Assembly: GCA_963797175.1 (NCBI GenBank)
Contig: CAWCOL010000007.1
Location: 248,001 to 312,000, forward strand
Direction: 5' to 3'
Origin: DATLLN01 sp963797175
GTDB taxonomy: Bacteria > Actinomycetota > Thermoleophilia > Gaiellales > JAICJC01
Length of the DNA stretch: 64,000 nt
Part shown: positions 8,731 through 16,928 of the stretch, piece by piece
Numbering within the stretch: the stretch's first letter is position 1
How the letters are laid out: each line of letters opens with the position of its first letter
Program-made: the position numbers and the translations under genes
Notes under the pieces: generated by a model
Databases searched by the model: none
What the model was told of the DNA's origin: nothing
What the model saw: the letters and a program-made list of their open reading frames with translations, nothing else

Positions 8731-9441
8731 ATGGGCGTGATGGAAGCCGCGGCGCAGGTGGGTGACACGATCGAGCTGCTCGACCACGGGTTCGTCCGGC
8801 TGGACGGCGCCCTGGCGGACGACCTCTCGGTAGTGAACGCGGCCCGGGTCTCGTTCGCGGCGCGGGTCGAGGAGATGTCCGAGCGGGACGAGGGCCTGGT
8901 GCGCTTCCTGATGCGGGAGCGGCACGGCACGCCGTTCGAGCACAACGCGTTCCGCTTCCACGTCAAGTGCCCGATCTTCGTCGCCCGCGAGTGGATGCGG
9001 CACCGCACGAACTCGTTCAACGAGTGGTCGGCGCGGTACTCGCAGCTCGAGCCGGAGTTCTACCTGCCTGCCGCCGAGGACGTGCGCACGCAGATCGGCA
9101 AGCCGGGGGCCTACACGTTCGACCCGGTCGACCCGGCGCTGGCGGAGGAGACGCGCGATGCGCAGCAGGCGGTGTACGAGCAGGCGTACGCGACCTACGA
9201 GTCGCTGCTGGCGAAGGGCGTCGCCAAGGAGGTCGCGCGCAACGTCCTGCCGGTCGCGATCTACACCCAGTTCCTGTGGACCGTGAACGCCCGCAGCCTG
9301 ATGAACTTCTGCTCGCTGCGCAACGCGGAGACGGCCCAGCGGGAGATCCGCCGTTACGCGGAGGCGGTCGAGCGCTTCTTCGCCGGCGCGATGCCCGTCA
9401 CCCACGCAGCGTTCGTCGCCAACGAGCGCCGCGCCCCGTAG
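8731..9441 (+). CDS. thyX: FAD-dependent thymidylate synthase ThyX
   Basis: 236 residues. ThyX makes dTMP from dUMP with methylenetetrahydrofolate and NADPH using FAD, replacing ThyA. The defining motif RHR-x7-S is complete: R90-H91-R92 and S100 in RHRTNSFNEWS. The substrate region TVNARSLMNFCSLRNAETAQ near the C-terminus is also intact. It sits just after two reductases, one pteridine-reductase-like, which is suggestive of folate metabolism but is not proof. Confidence 0.95.
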   Translation: MGVMEAAAQVGDTIELLDHGFVRLDGALADDLSVVNAARVSFAARVEEMSERDEGLVRFLMRERHGTPFEHNAFRFHVKCPIFVAREWMRHRTNSFNEWSARYSQLEPEFYLPAAEDVRTQIGKPGAYTFDPVDPALAEETRDAQQAVYEQAYATYESLLAKGVAKEVARNVLPVAIYTQFLWTVNARSLMNFCSLRNAETAQREIRRYAEAVERFFAGAMPVTHAAFVANERRAP

Positions 9442-9513
9442 ATGGTTGGTTCCATGGGATGCGTGGCTCTGGGGGCCCCCGACAGGGACGCGCAGCTTGT
9501 GGAATCGACCATC
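9441..9513. repeat. Interrupted inverted repeat between thyX and the GNAT gene
   Basis: GATGGTTGGTTCCA (9441-9454) pairs with TGGAATCGACCATC (9500-9513), 12 of 14 positions complementary plus wobble pairs. Between them lies a second small palindrome, GGGGGCCCCC. It starts on the last base of the thyX stop, so it could be a terminator or an RNA control element for the GNAT gene. Confidence 0.4.
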
Positions 9514-9964
9514 TGACACCCGCACCCGCCCGGCGACGGCCGACGACATCGCAGCGATGCGCGACATCGCCGAGCGAGCCTACGCGCCGTACATCCCGCG
9601 GATCGGCCGCCGCCCGGCGCCGATGGACGCGGACTACGAGGCCGCGGCCGCCGAGGGCCGCGCGCACGTCGCCGAGATCGGTGGCGTCGTCGCCGGCCTG
9701 CTGGTGGTCGTGCCCGCCGCGGATCACCTGCTGCTCGAGAACGTCGCCGTCGATCCCGACCGCCAGGGCCAGGGCATCGGCCGAGTGCTGATCGACCTGG
9801 CCGAGCAGCTCGCCCGCGATCTCGGCGTTGCGGAGATCCGGCTCTACACCAACGTTGCCATGACAGAGAACCTGGTGATGTATCCGCGGCTCGGCTACGT
9901 CGAGCGAGAGCGGATCACCGAGCACGGCTTCCAGCGCGTCTACTTCGCCAAGCCGCTTCGCTAG
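9497..9964 (+). CDS. GNAT family N-acetyltransferase
   Basis: About 155 residues of the GCN5-related acetyltransferase fold. The acetyl-CoA binding motif A is plain: LLLENVAVDPDRQGQGIGRVLI, with the pyrophosphate loop QGQGIG. The C-terminal LGYVERERI and VYFAKPL strands are typical of small-molecule or peptide N-acetyltransferases. The start is uncertain: only TTG codons (9497 or 9446) precede the conserved beta-1 segment, and 9497 is taken here. The stop shares the bases CTAG with the stop of the convergent ggt gene. Confidence 0.75.
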   Translation: MWNRPSDTRTRPATADDIAAMRDIAERAYAPYIPRIGRRPAPMDADYEAAAAEGRAHVAEIGGVVAGLLVVVPAADHLLLENVAVDPDRQGQGIGRVLIDLAEQLARDLGVAEIRLYTNVAMTENLVMYPRLGYVERERITEHGFQRVYFAKPLR

Positions 9965-11310
9965 AGCCCGAGCGCGACGCCGTCGCGGCGCGGCTCGCTC
10001 CCGCCGCGCAGCACGCCGGCCTCGTCGCGGACGATGACGTGGCCGTTGCCGAACCCGATCTCGTCGTGCAGCACCCGCGCCGGGCGGCCGAACGTCTCCG
10101 CCAGGTCTGCCAGGCCCGGCTCCAGCGTGACCGAGCCGTCGTCCTCCATCAGCCGGTACCGGGGCGCATCGAGCGCCGCCTGCGGGCCCATGCCGTGGTC
10201 GAGCATGTTCACCATCATCTGCATGTGGCCCTGAGGCTGGAACTGGCCGCCGGTCACACCGAACACCGACGTCCACCGGTCGCCGTCCCCGAGCACCGCG
10301 GCGGGGATGATCGTGTGGAACGGCCGCTTGCCCGGCGCGAACGCGTTGGGATGGCCGTCTGCGAGCACGAAGCCGGAGCCGCGGTTCTGCAGCATGAAGC
10401 CGAACCCGGGCACCAGCACCTGCGAGCCGAAGCCGTAGAAGATGCTCTGGATCAGCGAGACCGCCATGCCCTCGCCGTCGGCGGCGCAGACGTATGCGGT
10501 GTCGCCGCCGATCGAGGCGTAGCCGCGCTCGTAGGCGGCGGCGAGCGCGCGCACCTGGTCGGCCGGCGCGGGCGAGGCGAGCGACTCCAGCGCCCAGCCG
10601 GCGATCGAGCCCTGGCCGTTGGGCGGCAGCTCGAGCAGCGTCCGGTCGCGGTAGGTGAACCGCAGCGGCTCGACCCAGTCGTGGTCATGCGAGGCGAGGT
10701 CGTCGGTCGAGAGCCAGCAGGCCGAGACGATCGCCTCGGCCACCGCACCGGTGTAGAACCGCCCGGCGGCCGCCTCCTCCAGCGCCAGTGCGATCTCCGG
10801 GTTGCGGAACGGCGTGGTCAGCGTGAACTGACGAGCGGCGTCGCCGGCGAGGTCGGGCCAGTCGCTCATCCAGCAGTTCACCGCCTTGGGAGGCAGCACG
10901 AAGCCGTCGCGGGCGAGCCTGATGCCCGGGTCGAGCGCGGCGTCGATGCCGAGCCGCGAGTGCCGCTCGGCGAGCGCCTGCCAGCCGTCCACGCAGCCCG
11001 GCACCGTCACGCTGGTCGGGCCGAACAGCGATGGCAGCGCGTCACCCGGCTCCGCCGGGGAGCGGCCGCTGGCGTTCAGCGCCTCGGGCGGCTCGCCGTC
11101 GCGGACGACGATCGCGAACAGGTCGCCGCCGGGCCCGCACTGGTTCGGCTCGGTGACGGCGAGGACGCCGGCAGCGGCAAGGGCCGCATCGACCGCGTTG
11201 CCGCCGCGCTCCAGGGCTCGGATCCCGGCCATGGCCGCCAGTGGCTGGCTGGTCGCCACCATGCCGCGCAGCCCGACGGCGTCGGGGCGTGAGGGCGTCG
11301 TCGTCAGCAC
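9961..11310 (-). CDS. ggt: Gamma-glutamyltransferase family protein
   Basis: 449-residue Ntn-hydrolase of the gamma-glutamyltransferase family, which cleaves and transfers gamma-glutamyl groups. The N-terminal MVATSQPLAAMAG and ALERGGNAVDAALA are family hallmarks. Self-cleavage is expected before T271 in GGDTAYVCAADGEGMAVS, making that threonine the nucleophile. It is shorter than the roughly 550-580 residues of periplasmic enzymes and shows no signal peptide, so it resembles the shorter cytoplasmic Ggt-like group. The GTG start has TAGACT exactly 6 bases upstream and no ribosome binding site. Confidence 0.87.
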   Translation of the reverse strand: MLTTTPSRPDAVGLRGMVATSQPLAAMAGIRALERGGNAVDAALAAAGVLAVTEPNQCGPGGDLFAIVVRDGEPPEALNASGRSPAEPGDALPSLFGPTSVTVPGCVDGWQALAERHSRLGIDAALDPGIRLARDGFVLPPKAVNCWMSDWPDLAGDAARQFTLTTPFRNPEIALALEEAAAGRFYTGAVAEAIVSACWLSTDDLASHDHDWVEPLRFTYRDRTLLELPPNGQGSIAGWALESLASPAPADQVRALAAAYERGYASIGGDTAYVCAADGEGMAVSLIQSIFYGFGSQVLVPGFGFMLQNRGSGFVLADGHPNAFAPGKRPFHTIIPAAVLGDGDRWTSVFGVTGGQFQPQGHMQMMVNMLDHGMGPQAALDAPRYRLMEDDGSVTLEPGLADLAETFGRPARVLHDEIGFGNGHVIVRDEAGVLRGGSEPRRDGVALGL

Positions 11311-11316
11311 GCCGCG

Positions 11317-11322
11317 AGTCTA
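11317..11322 (-). promoter_or_regulatory. -10 element of ggt
   Basis: TAGACT on the minus strand, 6 bases before the GTG at 11310. Confidence 0.5.
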
Positions 11323-11365
11323 TGCGAGCCGTCGCGCGGGGCCGGTCAGCGAGGCACCGCAGTGC

Positions 11366-11938
11366 TCAGTTCGTCGGCGTGGTCACGCACCGGTAGGGGA
11401 GGCTCAGGGAGTAGGTCACAACGTCGAAGGAGATGCTGCGTGAGGTGTTCTCGCTGAGGGCCCCTCCGACGAAGCTGCTGGGACCATCCGGGACCGGCAC
11501 CTGGTCGACCCACTGGTCGGCCTGCGGAGCGCTGAGGTTGTTGAAGGCCAGCGCCAGTTCCGCCGCGGTCGGGAGACGGCGCTGGGCGCTTGAGCAGATC
11601 CCGACAGCGGTGATCACGTCGGTCGCGCTTCGCGTCGTCGGCTCGAAGCAGAGCCCGCCGCCCAGCTGCGTGTCCGCCGGACAGTGCACCTTGACGGATG
11701 TCTTGTACGTGGCGGCGAGATCGGTCGCGTTGACCGAGCCCTTGATGAGATTCGAGTGACTGCCACTGGGCGGAGCGTGGCCGGAGATCGTGTCCTTGGC
11801 GACCTGGGCGTTGGAGGTGATGATCACGGCGGCGATCGCCGTGCTGGTGCCGCCGAGAGCGACGACGACCGCGACGGTCGCCATCACGTTCGCGTAGGTC
11901 AGCCTGCGCCGGAAGCGCTCCATGAGACGAGAGTGCAC
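11366..11938 (-). CDS. Small secreted protein of the Thermoleophilia 'LTYANVMAT' type
   Basis: 190 residues. The N-terminus has Arg/Lys residues followed by LTYANVMATVAVVVALGGTS and an alanine-rich cleavage region, a signal-peptide pattern found on many cell-surface proteins of Solirubrobacterales. The remainder has four cysteines (in VHCPADT, GGLCFEP, VGICSSAQ and PYRCVTT) that could form disulfides, and no recognised enzyme domain. Function unknown. The GTG at 11938 was preferred over the internal ATG at 11923 because GAGGAGG lies 4 bases before it. Confidence 0.7.
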   Translation of the reverse strand: MHSRLMERFRRRLTYANVMATVAVVVALGGTSTAIAAVIITSNAQVAKDTISGHAPPSGSHSNLIKGSVNATDLAATYKTSVKVHCPADTQLGGGLCFEPTTRSATDVITAVGICSSAQRRLPTAAELALAFNNLSAPQADQWVDQVPVPDGPSSFVGGALSENTSRSISFDVVTYSLSLPYRCVTTPTN

Positions 11939-12030
11939 GATTCCTCCTCGAGTTCGTGACGTCGACGGACCACGTGTTGTCCGCGGGGAGCGTGACTGAT
12001 TCTGCCCGATCCGGCGCTCGGTCGTGCAGC

Positions 12031-12060
12031 ATCGCGCCCGGCCCGGAGGCCGGGCGCGAT
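12031..12060 (-). terminator. Perfect 13-bp hairpin after the MFS exporter gene
   Basis: ATCGCGCCCGGCC, loop CGGA, GGCCGGGCGCGAT: a 13-base perfect stem with a 4-base loop, 9 bases beyond the transporter stop. No U-tract follows. It is the clearest terminator-like structure in the window. Confidence 0.7.
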
Positions 12061-12069
12061 GGAGCGGAA

Positions 12070-13650
12070 CTACACCTCGACCATCGTCTGCGGGGCGCCC
12101 TCGGGCGACTCGGCCGGAGCGTACGCCGCGCGCGTGCCGCGCAGGCCGAAGAAGGCCGTCAGCGCGGCGGCGAGGGCCAGCCCCGAGCCGACCAGCATCG
12201 CGCCCTGCACGCCGTGGACGAACGACACCAGCGCCGCGTGCTGCGCGCGCGCACCGGCGACCGCGCCGGCCTGGCTGCCCACCACCTTGCCGACGAGCGC
12301 TCCCTGGCCGCCGATCACGAGCTGGCTGAGCTGCGCCGCATGCGCCTGCGCCCCGGCGGGGAGCGCCGCGATCTTGTCGTTCCAGGAGTTGTTGGCAAGC
12401 GTGGCACCGATCGAGCCGAGCACCGAGATGCCCAGCGCGCCGCCCACCTGCCGTGAGCTGTTGACGACGCCCGACGCGACGCCCGCCTTGGTCTGTTCGA
12501 CGGCGCCCATCGCTGCGGACGACACGGACGGCATCGTCATCGAGATGCCCGCGCCCATCAGTACGTAGAACGGCCAGATGTGCGAGTACGGCGTCCCCAC
12601 GCTGAGCTGGGACAGGCCGAGCAGGCCGCCCGACATCATCAGCATGCCGATCGACATCAGCGGCCGCGGGCCGGTCTTCGTGTTCAGGCGTCCCGCGATC
12701 GGCGCCACCAGGATCACCATCATCGTCAACGGCAGCGACCGCACGCCCGCCTGCAGCGGCGAGTAGCCCTTCACGTTCTGGAAGTAGAGGGTGATGAAGT
12801 AGATGACGCCGAACATCGCGAAGCCGGTCATCAGCACCACCGCGTTGGAGATGCTGAACACCCGGTTGGCGAAGAACGAGAGCGGCACCATCGGATCGCG
12901 CTGGCGCAGCTCCCACCAGATGAACGCGGACACGAGCACCGCGGCCGCGAGCAGGAAGCTGAGCGTGTAGACGGACGTCCACGAGTGCGACGTCGTCTTG
13001 ATCAGCGCCCAGGTCAGCGAGAACAGCGCGCCGGTGATCAGCACGGTGCCGACCACGTCGAGCGTGCGCGCCGACGGGTCGCGCGACTCGATCACGGCCC
13101 ACAGCGTCACGCCGGCGGCGATCACGCCGATCGGCACGTTGATCCAGAACACCGCCGACCAGTCCACGTGCTCGGTCAGGAAGCCGCCCAGCAGCGGGCC
13201 CAGCGCGAGGCCGAGCCCGGAGATGCCGGCCCAGATACCGATCGCCTGGGGCAGCTGCTTGCGCGGGAACGCGGCCACCAGGATCGAGAGCGACAGCGGG
13301 TTCAGCATCGCGGCGCCGACGCCCTGCACCGACCGCGCCGCGATCAGCTGCGTGTCGGACTGCGACAGCGCGCAGGCCGCCGACGAGAGCGTGAAGATCG
13401 CGAGGCCGAGCAGGAAGATGCGGCGCCGGCCGAACCGGTCGCCCAGCTTCCCGCCCAGCAGGATCAGCGCGGCGAACGAGAGCACGTAGGCGTTGACCAC
13501 CCACTCCAGCGACGCCGGCGACGTGTGCAGGTTCCGCTGGATGCTCGGCAGCGCGACGTTCACCACCGTGTTGTCCAGCATGATCATGAACAGTGCGAAG
13601 CACATGGCGAACAGCGTCCACCACTTGTGGTTCGGGTGATCCTTGGGCAT
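12070..13650 (-). CDS. MFS drug exporter, DHA2 (EmrB/QacA) family, 14 TM
   Basis: 526-residue multidrug/proton antiporter. The N-terminus begins MPKDHPNHKWW and enters TM1 at FAMCFALFMIMLDNTVVNVA, which carries the DHA2 motif with the acidic LDNTVVNVALP. Motif A is GGKLGDRFGRRR and motif C is the GLALGPLLGG region. Length and hydrophobicity fit 14 helices. AGGAGG lies about 7 bases before the ATG. The start overlaps the stop of the upstream tetR gene (TGATG), so the regulator and pump form one operon, probably repressed by the TetR protein and induced by its ligand. Confidence 0.9.
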   Translation of the reverse strand: MPKDHPNHKWWTLFAMCFALFMIMLDNTVVNVALPSIQRNLHTSPASLEWVVNAYVLSFAALILLGGKLGDRFGRRRIFLLGLAIFTLSSAACALSQSDTQLIAARSVQGVGAAMLNPLSLSILVAAFPRKQLPQAIGIWAGISGLGLALGPLLGGFLTEHVDWSAVFWINVPIGVIAAGVTLWAVIESRDPSARTLDVVGTVLITGALFSLTWALIKTTSHSWTSVYTLSFLLAAAVLVSAFIWWELRQRDPMVPLSFFANRVFSISNAVVLMTGFAMFGVIYFITLYFQNVKGYSPLQAGVRSLPLTMMVILVAPIAGRLNTKTGPRPLMSIGMLMMSGGLLGLSQLSVGTPYSHIWPFYVLMGAGISMTMPSVSSAAMGAVEQTKAGVASGVVNSSRQVGGALGISVLGSIGATLANNSWNDKIAALPAGAQAHAAQLSQLVIGGQGALVGKVVGSQAGAVAGARAQHAALVSFVHGVQGAMLVGSGLALAAALTAFFGLRGTRAAYAPAESPEGAPQTMVEV

Positions 13651-14279
13651 CAGGTCACCTCCTGAGGGTGGGGTGTGAGCATCAGCAGCAGCGTCTCGGG
13701 AATGGCCGGCAGCGTGGCCCGGCCCTCGTCGCCGTTGGCCGCCAGGTGAACGCCGGCGGCGACGACGATGCCGAACCAGAGCCAGGCGACGTGCACCGGA
13801 TCGACGTCCGGCCGCACCAGGCCCAGCTCCTGCTGGCGGGCGATCATGCCGGCGACGCGGGTGCGCATGCGGGTGGTCGTCTCGGCCAGGGCCTCGCGGA
13901 TCTCGGGATCCTCGGCCGCCAGGGTGACGGCGAGGATGCGGAGGCGGACGATGGCGAGCACGGCCGGGTCGTCGCGGAGCATGTCGAAGATCCGCGGCAG
14001 GTGGCCGAGCTGCTCGCCGTGGGCCTCCTCGGTCATCGCGTCCACCCGCCGGCACATGTCCTCGCCGGCGTCGATCAGGACGGCGGCGAACAGCGCCTGC
14101 TTGGACGCGAAGTGCTTGTAGAGCATCGGCTCCGAGCAGCCGGCCATCGCGGCGATCTCGGCGGTGCCTCCACCGTGGAAGCCGCGCCGCGAGAACACGT
14201 CCCGGGCGGCGGCGAGAATGGCGCTGCGGCGGTCCTCCGCCGAGAGGCGCCGGCGCTCGAGTGTGACGTCCACGGCCAT
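13650..14279 (-). CDS. TetR family regulator of the adjacent exporter
   Basis: 209 residues. The N-terminal TetR helix-turn-helix spans about 20-62 (AILAAARDVFSRRGFHG, then EIAAMAGCSEPMLYKHFASK), followed by a helical ligand-binding domain. It is encoded directly upstream of the DHA2 exporter, overlapping by one base. A perfect AGTGA/TCACT palindrome lies 16 bases before the ATG, as expected for autorepression. The ligand is unknown but likely an exporter substrate. Confidence 0.88.
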   Translation of the reverse strand: MAVDVTLERRRLSAEDRRSAILAAARDVFSRRGFHGGGTAEIAAMAGCSEPMLYKHFASKQALFAAVLIDAGEDMCRRVDAMTEEAHGEQLGHLPRIFDMLRDDPAVLAIVRLRILAVTLAAEDPEIREALAETTTRMRTRVAGMIARQQELGLVRPDVDPVHVAWLWFGIVVAAGVHLAANGDEGRATLPAIPETLLLMLTPHPQEVT

Positions 14280-14294
14280 CGAGGGCCGGAGGTT

Positions 14295-14308
14295 AGTGAA
14301 TCCTCACT
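14295..14308. promoter_or_regulatory. Palindromic operator upstream of the tetR-exporter operon
   Basis: AGTGAATCCTCACT: 5-base arms AGTGA/TCACT with a 4-base spacer, 16-29 bases before the tetR start codon. Its place and form fit the operator of the TetR protein encoded downstream. Confidence 0.6.
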
Positions 14309-14335
14309 TCTCGCGCAAGGACGACCCGCACCAGG

Positions 14336-15325
14336 CTAGGCGGCCGACTCCTCGCGCAGCTGCTCGACGTGGACGCCCTCGTCGAAGCGGCCGAACGCCT
14401 GCGGCCACGCGAACCCGGGCCAGCGGTACTCGGCCTCCCCGGTGAGCGGCCGGTAGAGCGCGGTGTAGAGCGTCCCGAAGCCCTTGGCGTAGTCGGTCGA
14501 GTAGAGCGGCGGGTCGAGGAAGGCGTCGGCGAAGGCGTCGGCGTCGAGTGCCGGGTCGTCCAGCAGCGCGTGCAACCGCCGCTCGCGCTCCAGCGACCGC
14601 GTCGCCGCCGCGTGCTCCGGCCACTCCACCACTCCCTGGTGGTTCGTCGCGGCAGGGCTGCGCTGGAACCGCACCGGCCGATCGGGCGCGAGGTACGCGG
14701 TGGACACGGCGCCGCCCCGGTCGACCAGCGTCAGCGTGTGGGCGAGGTGGTGCGGAATCCGCGCCAGCGCCGTCTCGGCCTCCGCCACGGTCTCGCAGGT
14801 CTGCAGCAGGTAGCGGACGACCAGCGGCACGCCGAAGCCGTCGCCGACCACCGGGCGCCCGCCGAACGCGAGCGAGACCGCCAGCCCGGCGTCGTTGATC
14901 CCGTCCAGCAGGCCCCAGAGACAGTCGCTCATGCCGATCACCTGCCGCCCCTCCCAGGCGGTGGACAGGATCACGCCGTCGATCCGGTCGGGGGCGAAGT
15001 CGTAGTTGCGGACGAGCAGCGGGCCGCCCGTCCACACGCCCTGCGAGCAGCCCGACAGGTAGGACGGCGGCCGCCACATCGAGAGCATGCGGGCCGGCAC
15101 GTCCCCGCCCCCGGCCAGGTCGACCAGCCGCTCCCACGTCCCGGCCAGCTCCGGCATGTGCTCGCGCAGCATGCGGCGGCACTCCATGTAGGTCGGCCGG
15201 CGGGCGTCGCCCTCGTGCAGGTACCAGCGGCGATAGGCCGGCCAGCGCTGGTGGAACAGCAGCTGCCAGCGTGGGCCGGGGAGCGCCTCCTCGACCGCCT
15301 CGAAGCGGAGCGGGATCGTGGTCAC
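14336..15325 (-). CDS. C45-family Ntn-hydrolase (isopenicillin N acyltransferase-like)
   Basis: 329 residues. The C45 family are self-processing amidohydrolases or acyltransferases related to penicillin acyl-coenzyme A:6-APA acyltransferase, with an N-terminal cysteine nucleophile after cleavage. The nucleophile is C93 in YLSGCSQGVW, followed by the family motif LLVRNYDF with R106-N107. ATNHQG near residue 225 matches the usual C45 Asn-His region. Its ATG overlaps the upstream ATP-grasp gene by 4 bases (ATGA). That pairing suggests making and editing or acylating an amide bond. The substrate is unknown. Confidence 0.8.
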   Translation of the reverse strand: MTTIPLRFEAVEEALPGPRWQLLFHQRWPAYRRWYLHEGDARRPTYMECRRMLREHMPELAGTWERLVDLAGGGDVPARMLSMWRPPSYLSGCSQGVWTGGPLLVRNYDFAPDRIDGVILSTAWEGRQVIGMSDCLWGLLDGINDAGLAVSLAFGGRPVVGDGFGVPLVVRYLLQTCETVAEAETALARIPHHLAHTLTLVDRGGAVSTAYLAPDRPVRFQRSPAATNHQGVVEWPEHAAATRSLERERRLHALLDDPALDADAFADAFLDPPLYSTDYAKGFGTLYTALYRPLTGEAEYRWPGFAWPQAFGRFDEGVHVEQLREESAA

Positions 15326-16782
15326 AGCATCTTGAAGGAGAAGGGCTCCGGCGTCGGCACCAGCTCGGTGGCCTTGACCGGCTGGCCGGCGAACTCGGAC
15401 TTGATGGCCGAGATCCAGCTGTGCGCCCGGTCGGTCAGCTCACCGTCGTCGTCCATCAGATTGCCTCGGGTGACAAGGATGCCGAGATCGGCGCCCGGGT
15501 AGCGGTAGTTGCCGGCGTCGGCAATGCGCAGGTAGAAGGAGTGGTCCTCGTCCGCGATCGTGTGCCAGTCGGTGTCGCGGCGGGCGAAGCCGATCGAGCC
15601 GTCCCGCTCCATCCGCCAGATGCCCGAGGCGGGCGCCCGGGTCAGCAGCTCCACCTCCTCGTCCGTCTCCTTGAGGATGAACTGGCTCCAGGCGTCGATG
15701 TTGTGCGGGTGGGCCCACCGTTCGTTGAGATCGGCGATGTCGATCTCGTACTCCACGTCCATGAACTCGAGCAGGTGGAACAGGAACAGCGGCATGTCGC
15801 CGTAGGCAACGGCCGTGACGTTCGTCATCGAGCTGGCCCCGGTGACGCGTGGGTTCATCTCGCCCAGGTACATCTCGCCCGTCTCCACGTCGGCCAGGAA
15901 GTCGAGCTCGAAGTAGCCGCGGTAGCCCTCGCGCCGCAGCCGCTCGCCCATCCGCATCGTGCGGTCGCGGGCGACGGCCCGCAGCTCCTCGCTGAACAGC
16001 GAGCCGTGCACGTCGTTGCCGCACCAGCCGCCGCCGTAGGGCGTCAGCTCGGGGAACCCCGCCAGCTCGGTCATCAGCGGCCCGACCAGCGTGCCGTGGC
16101 GGGTGATGACGCCCTCGATCGCGGCCTCGCGACAGACGATCCGCCGCATCACCTTGAGATCCTCGTCCACCAGCTTGCCGCCGTGCTCGTCCCAGGCGGC
16201 CCGGCCGGCGATGAAGAACGTTGTCTGGCCGGAGTCGCCGTACGGCGTCTGCACGACCAGGTCGGTGCCCAGCGCGGCCGACGCGGCCAGCGCCCCCAGC
16301 TCCTCGAACGAGGAGGCGCGGCCGAGCACGTTGGGCACGCTGGGCACGCCCGCCTCGTCCGCGATCCGGGTGGTCTCGATCTTCGAGTCGAGGCGGTTGC
16401 GCAGCGCCGCCGGAGGGAAGGCGACCTGGAGGCCCAGCTCACGGGCCAGCGTCTCCGTCTCCTCGTCGAACATCAGGAAGACGGCCTTGCCGCCGTCGCC
16501 GGCGGCAACCAGGTCGGCCACCTCCTTGTGGCCGAGCAGGTAGTTGCAGATCTCCTCGATCGACTCGAAGGCGCGCGGCGATCGCTCGCTGGGCACGAAC
16601 ACGTTCGGGTGGTGGCCGTCGAACGAGTCGTAGTAGTTGACGTAGCGCAGATTCCGCACCCACCGGTCCATGCCGAGCAGGTTGAACGCGGTCGCAGAGA
16701 CGAAGTACACCGGCGTGCGGTTGGTGCGGAAGAACCGCCTGATCTCGGAGATGCCCCGGAGCGGGGTGCTGGTGTGCGACAC
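15322..16782 (-). CDS. ATP-grasp ligase (biotin carboxylase-like fold)
   Basis: 486 residues. The central ATP-grasp domain (about 130-340) shows LDSKIETTRIADEAGVPSVP, a nucleotide-binding stretch at GTDLVVQTPYG, and the metal site ELDFLAD...YLGEMNPRVTG with the Glu and Asn that bind Mg-ATP. Such enzymes join a carboxylate to an amine via an acylphosphate. Nothing marks it as a true biotin carboxylase, and no biotin carrier protein is nearby. The GTG at 16782 has AGGAGG 5 bases upstream. It is first in a two-gene operon with the C45 hydrolase. Confidence 0.8.
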   Translation of the reverse strand: MSHTSTPLRGISEIRRFFRTNRTPVYFVSATAFNLLGMDRWVRNLRYVNYYDSFDGHHPNVFVPSERSPRAFESIEEICNYLLGHKEVADLVAAGDGGKAVFLMFDEETETLARELGLQVAFPPAALRNRLDSKIETTRIADEAGVPSVPNVLGRASSFEELGALAASAALGTDLVVQTPYGDSGQTTFFIAGRAAWDEHGGKLVDEDLKVMRRIVCREAAIEGVITRHGTLVGPLMTELAGFPELTPYGGGWCGNDVHGSLFSEELRAVARDRTMRMGERLRREGYRGYFELDFLADVETGEMYLGEMNPRVTGASSMTNVTAVAYGDMPLFLFHLLEFMDVEYEIDIADLNERWAHPHNIDAWSQFILKETDEEVELLTRAPASGIWRMERDGSIGFARRDTDWHTIADEDHSFYLRIADAGNYRYPGADLGILVTRGNLMDDDGELTDRAHSWISAIKSEFAGQPVKATELVPTPEPFSFKML

Positions 16783-16916
16783 GACGTCCTCCTGCTTGCC
16801 GTTGCCTGTCGATCCTCCACCAGGCTTGCGCGATTGTCCAGTCAGCCGGATACCCGGGTCAGACCTCGCCGGACGCTACCAGCAGCCGCGGCCGGCGATC
16901 CGGCCGAGCACGGCGG

Positions 16917-16922
16917 TAGCGT
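16917..16922 (+). promoter_or_regulatory. -10 element of the 16929 membrane protein
   Basis: TAGCGT, 6 bases before the GTG at 16929. Confidence 0.45.
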
Positions 16923-16928
16923 GGTCCG

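Noticed and set aside
11366..13624. A single 752-codon minus-strand frame joining the exporter region and the secreted protein
   Set aside because: The part over the exporter is a shadow frame; the real exporter frame and the GTG with its own ribosome binding site at 11938 separate the two genes.
15322..16782. Naming the ATP-grasp protein a biotin carboxylase
   Set aside because: Only the general ATP-grasp fold is supported; no carboxyl-carrier or carboxyltransferase gene is nearby.
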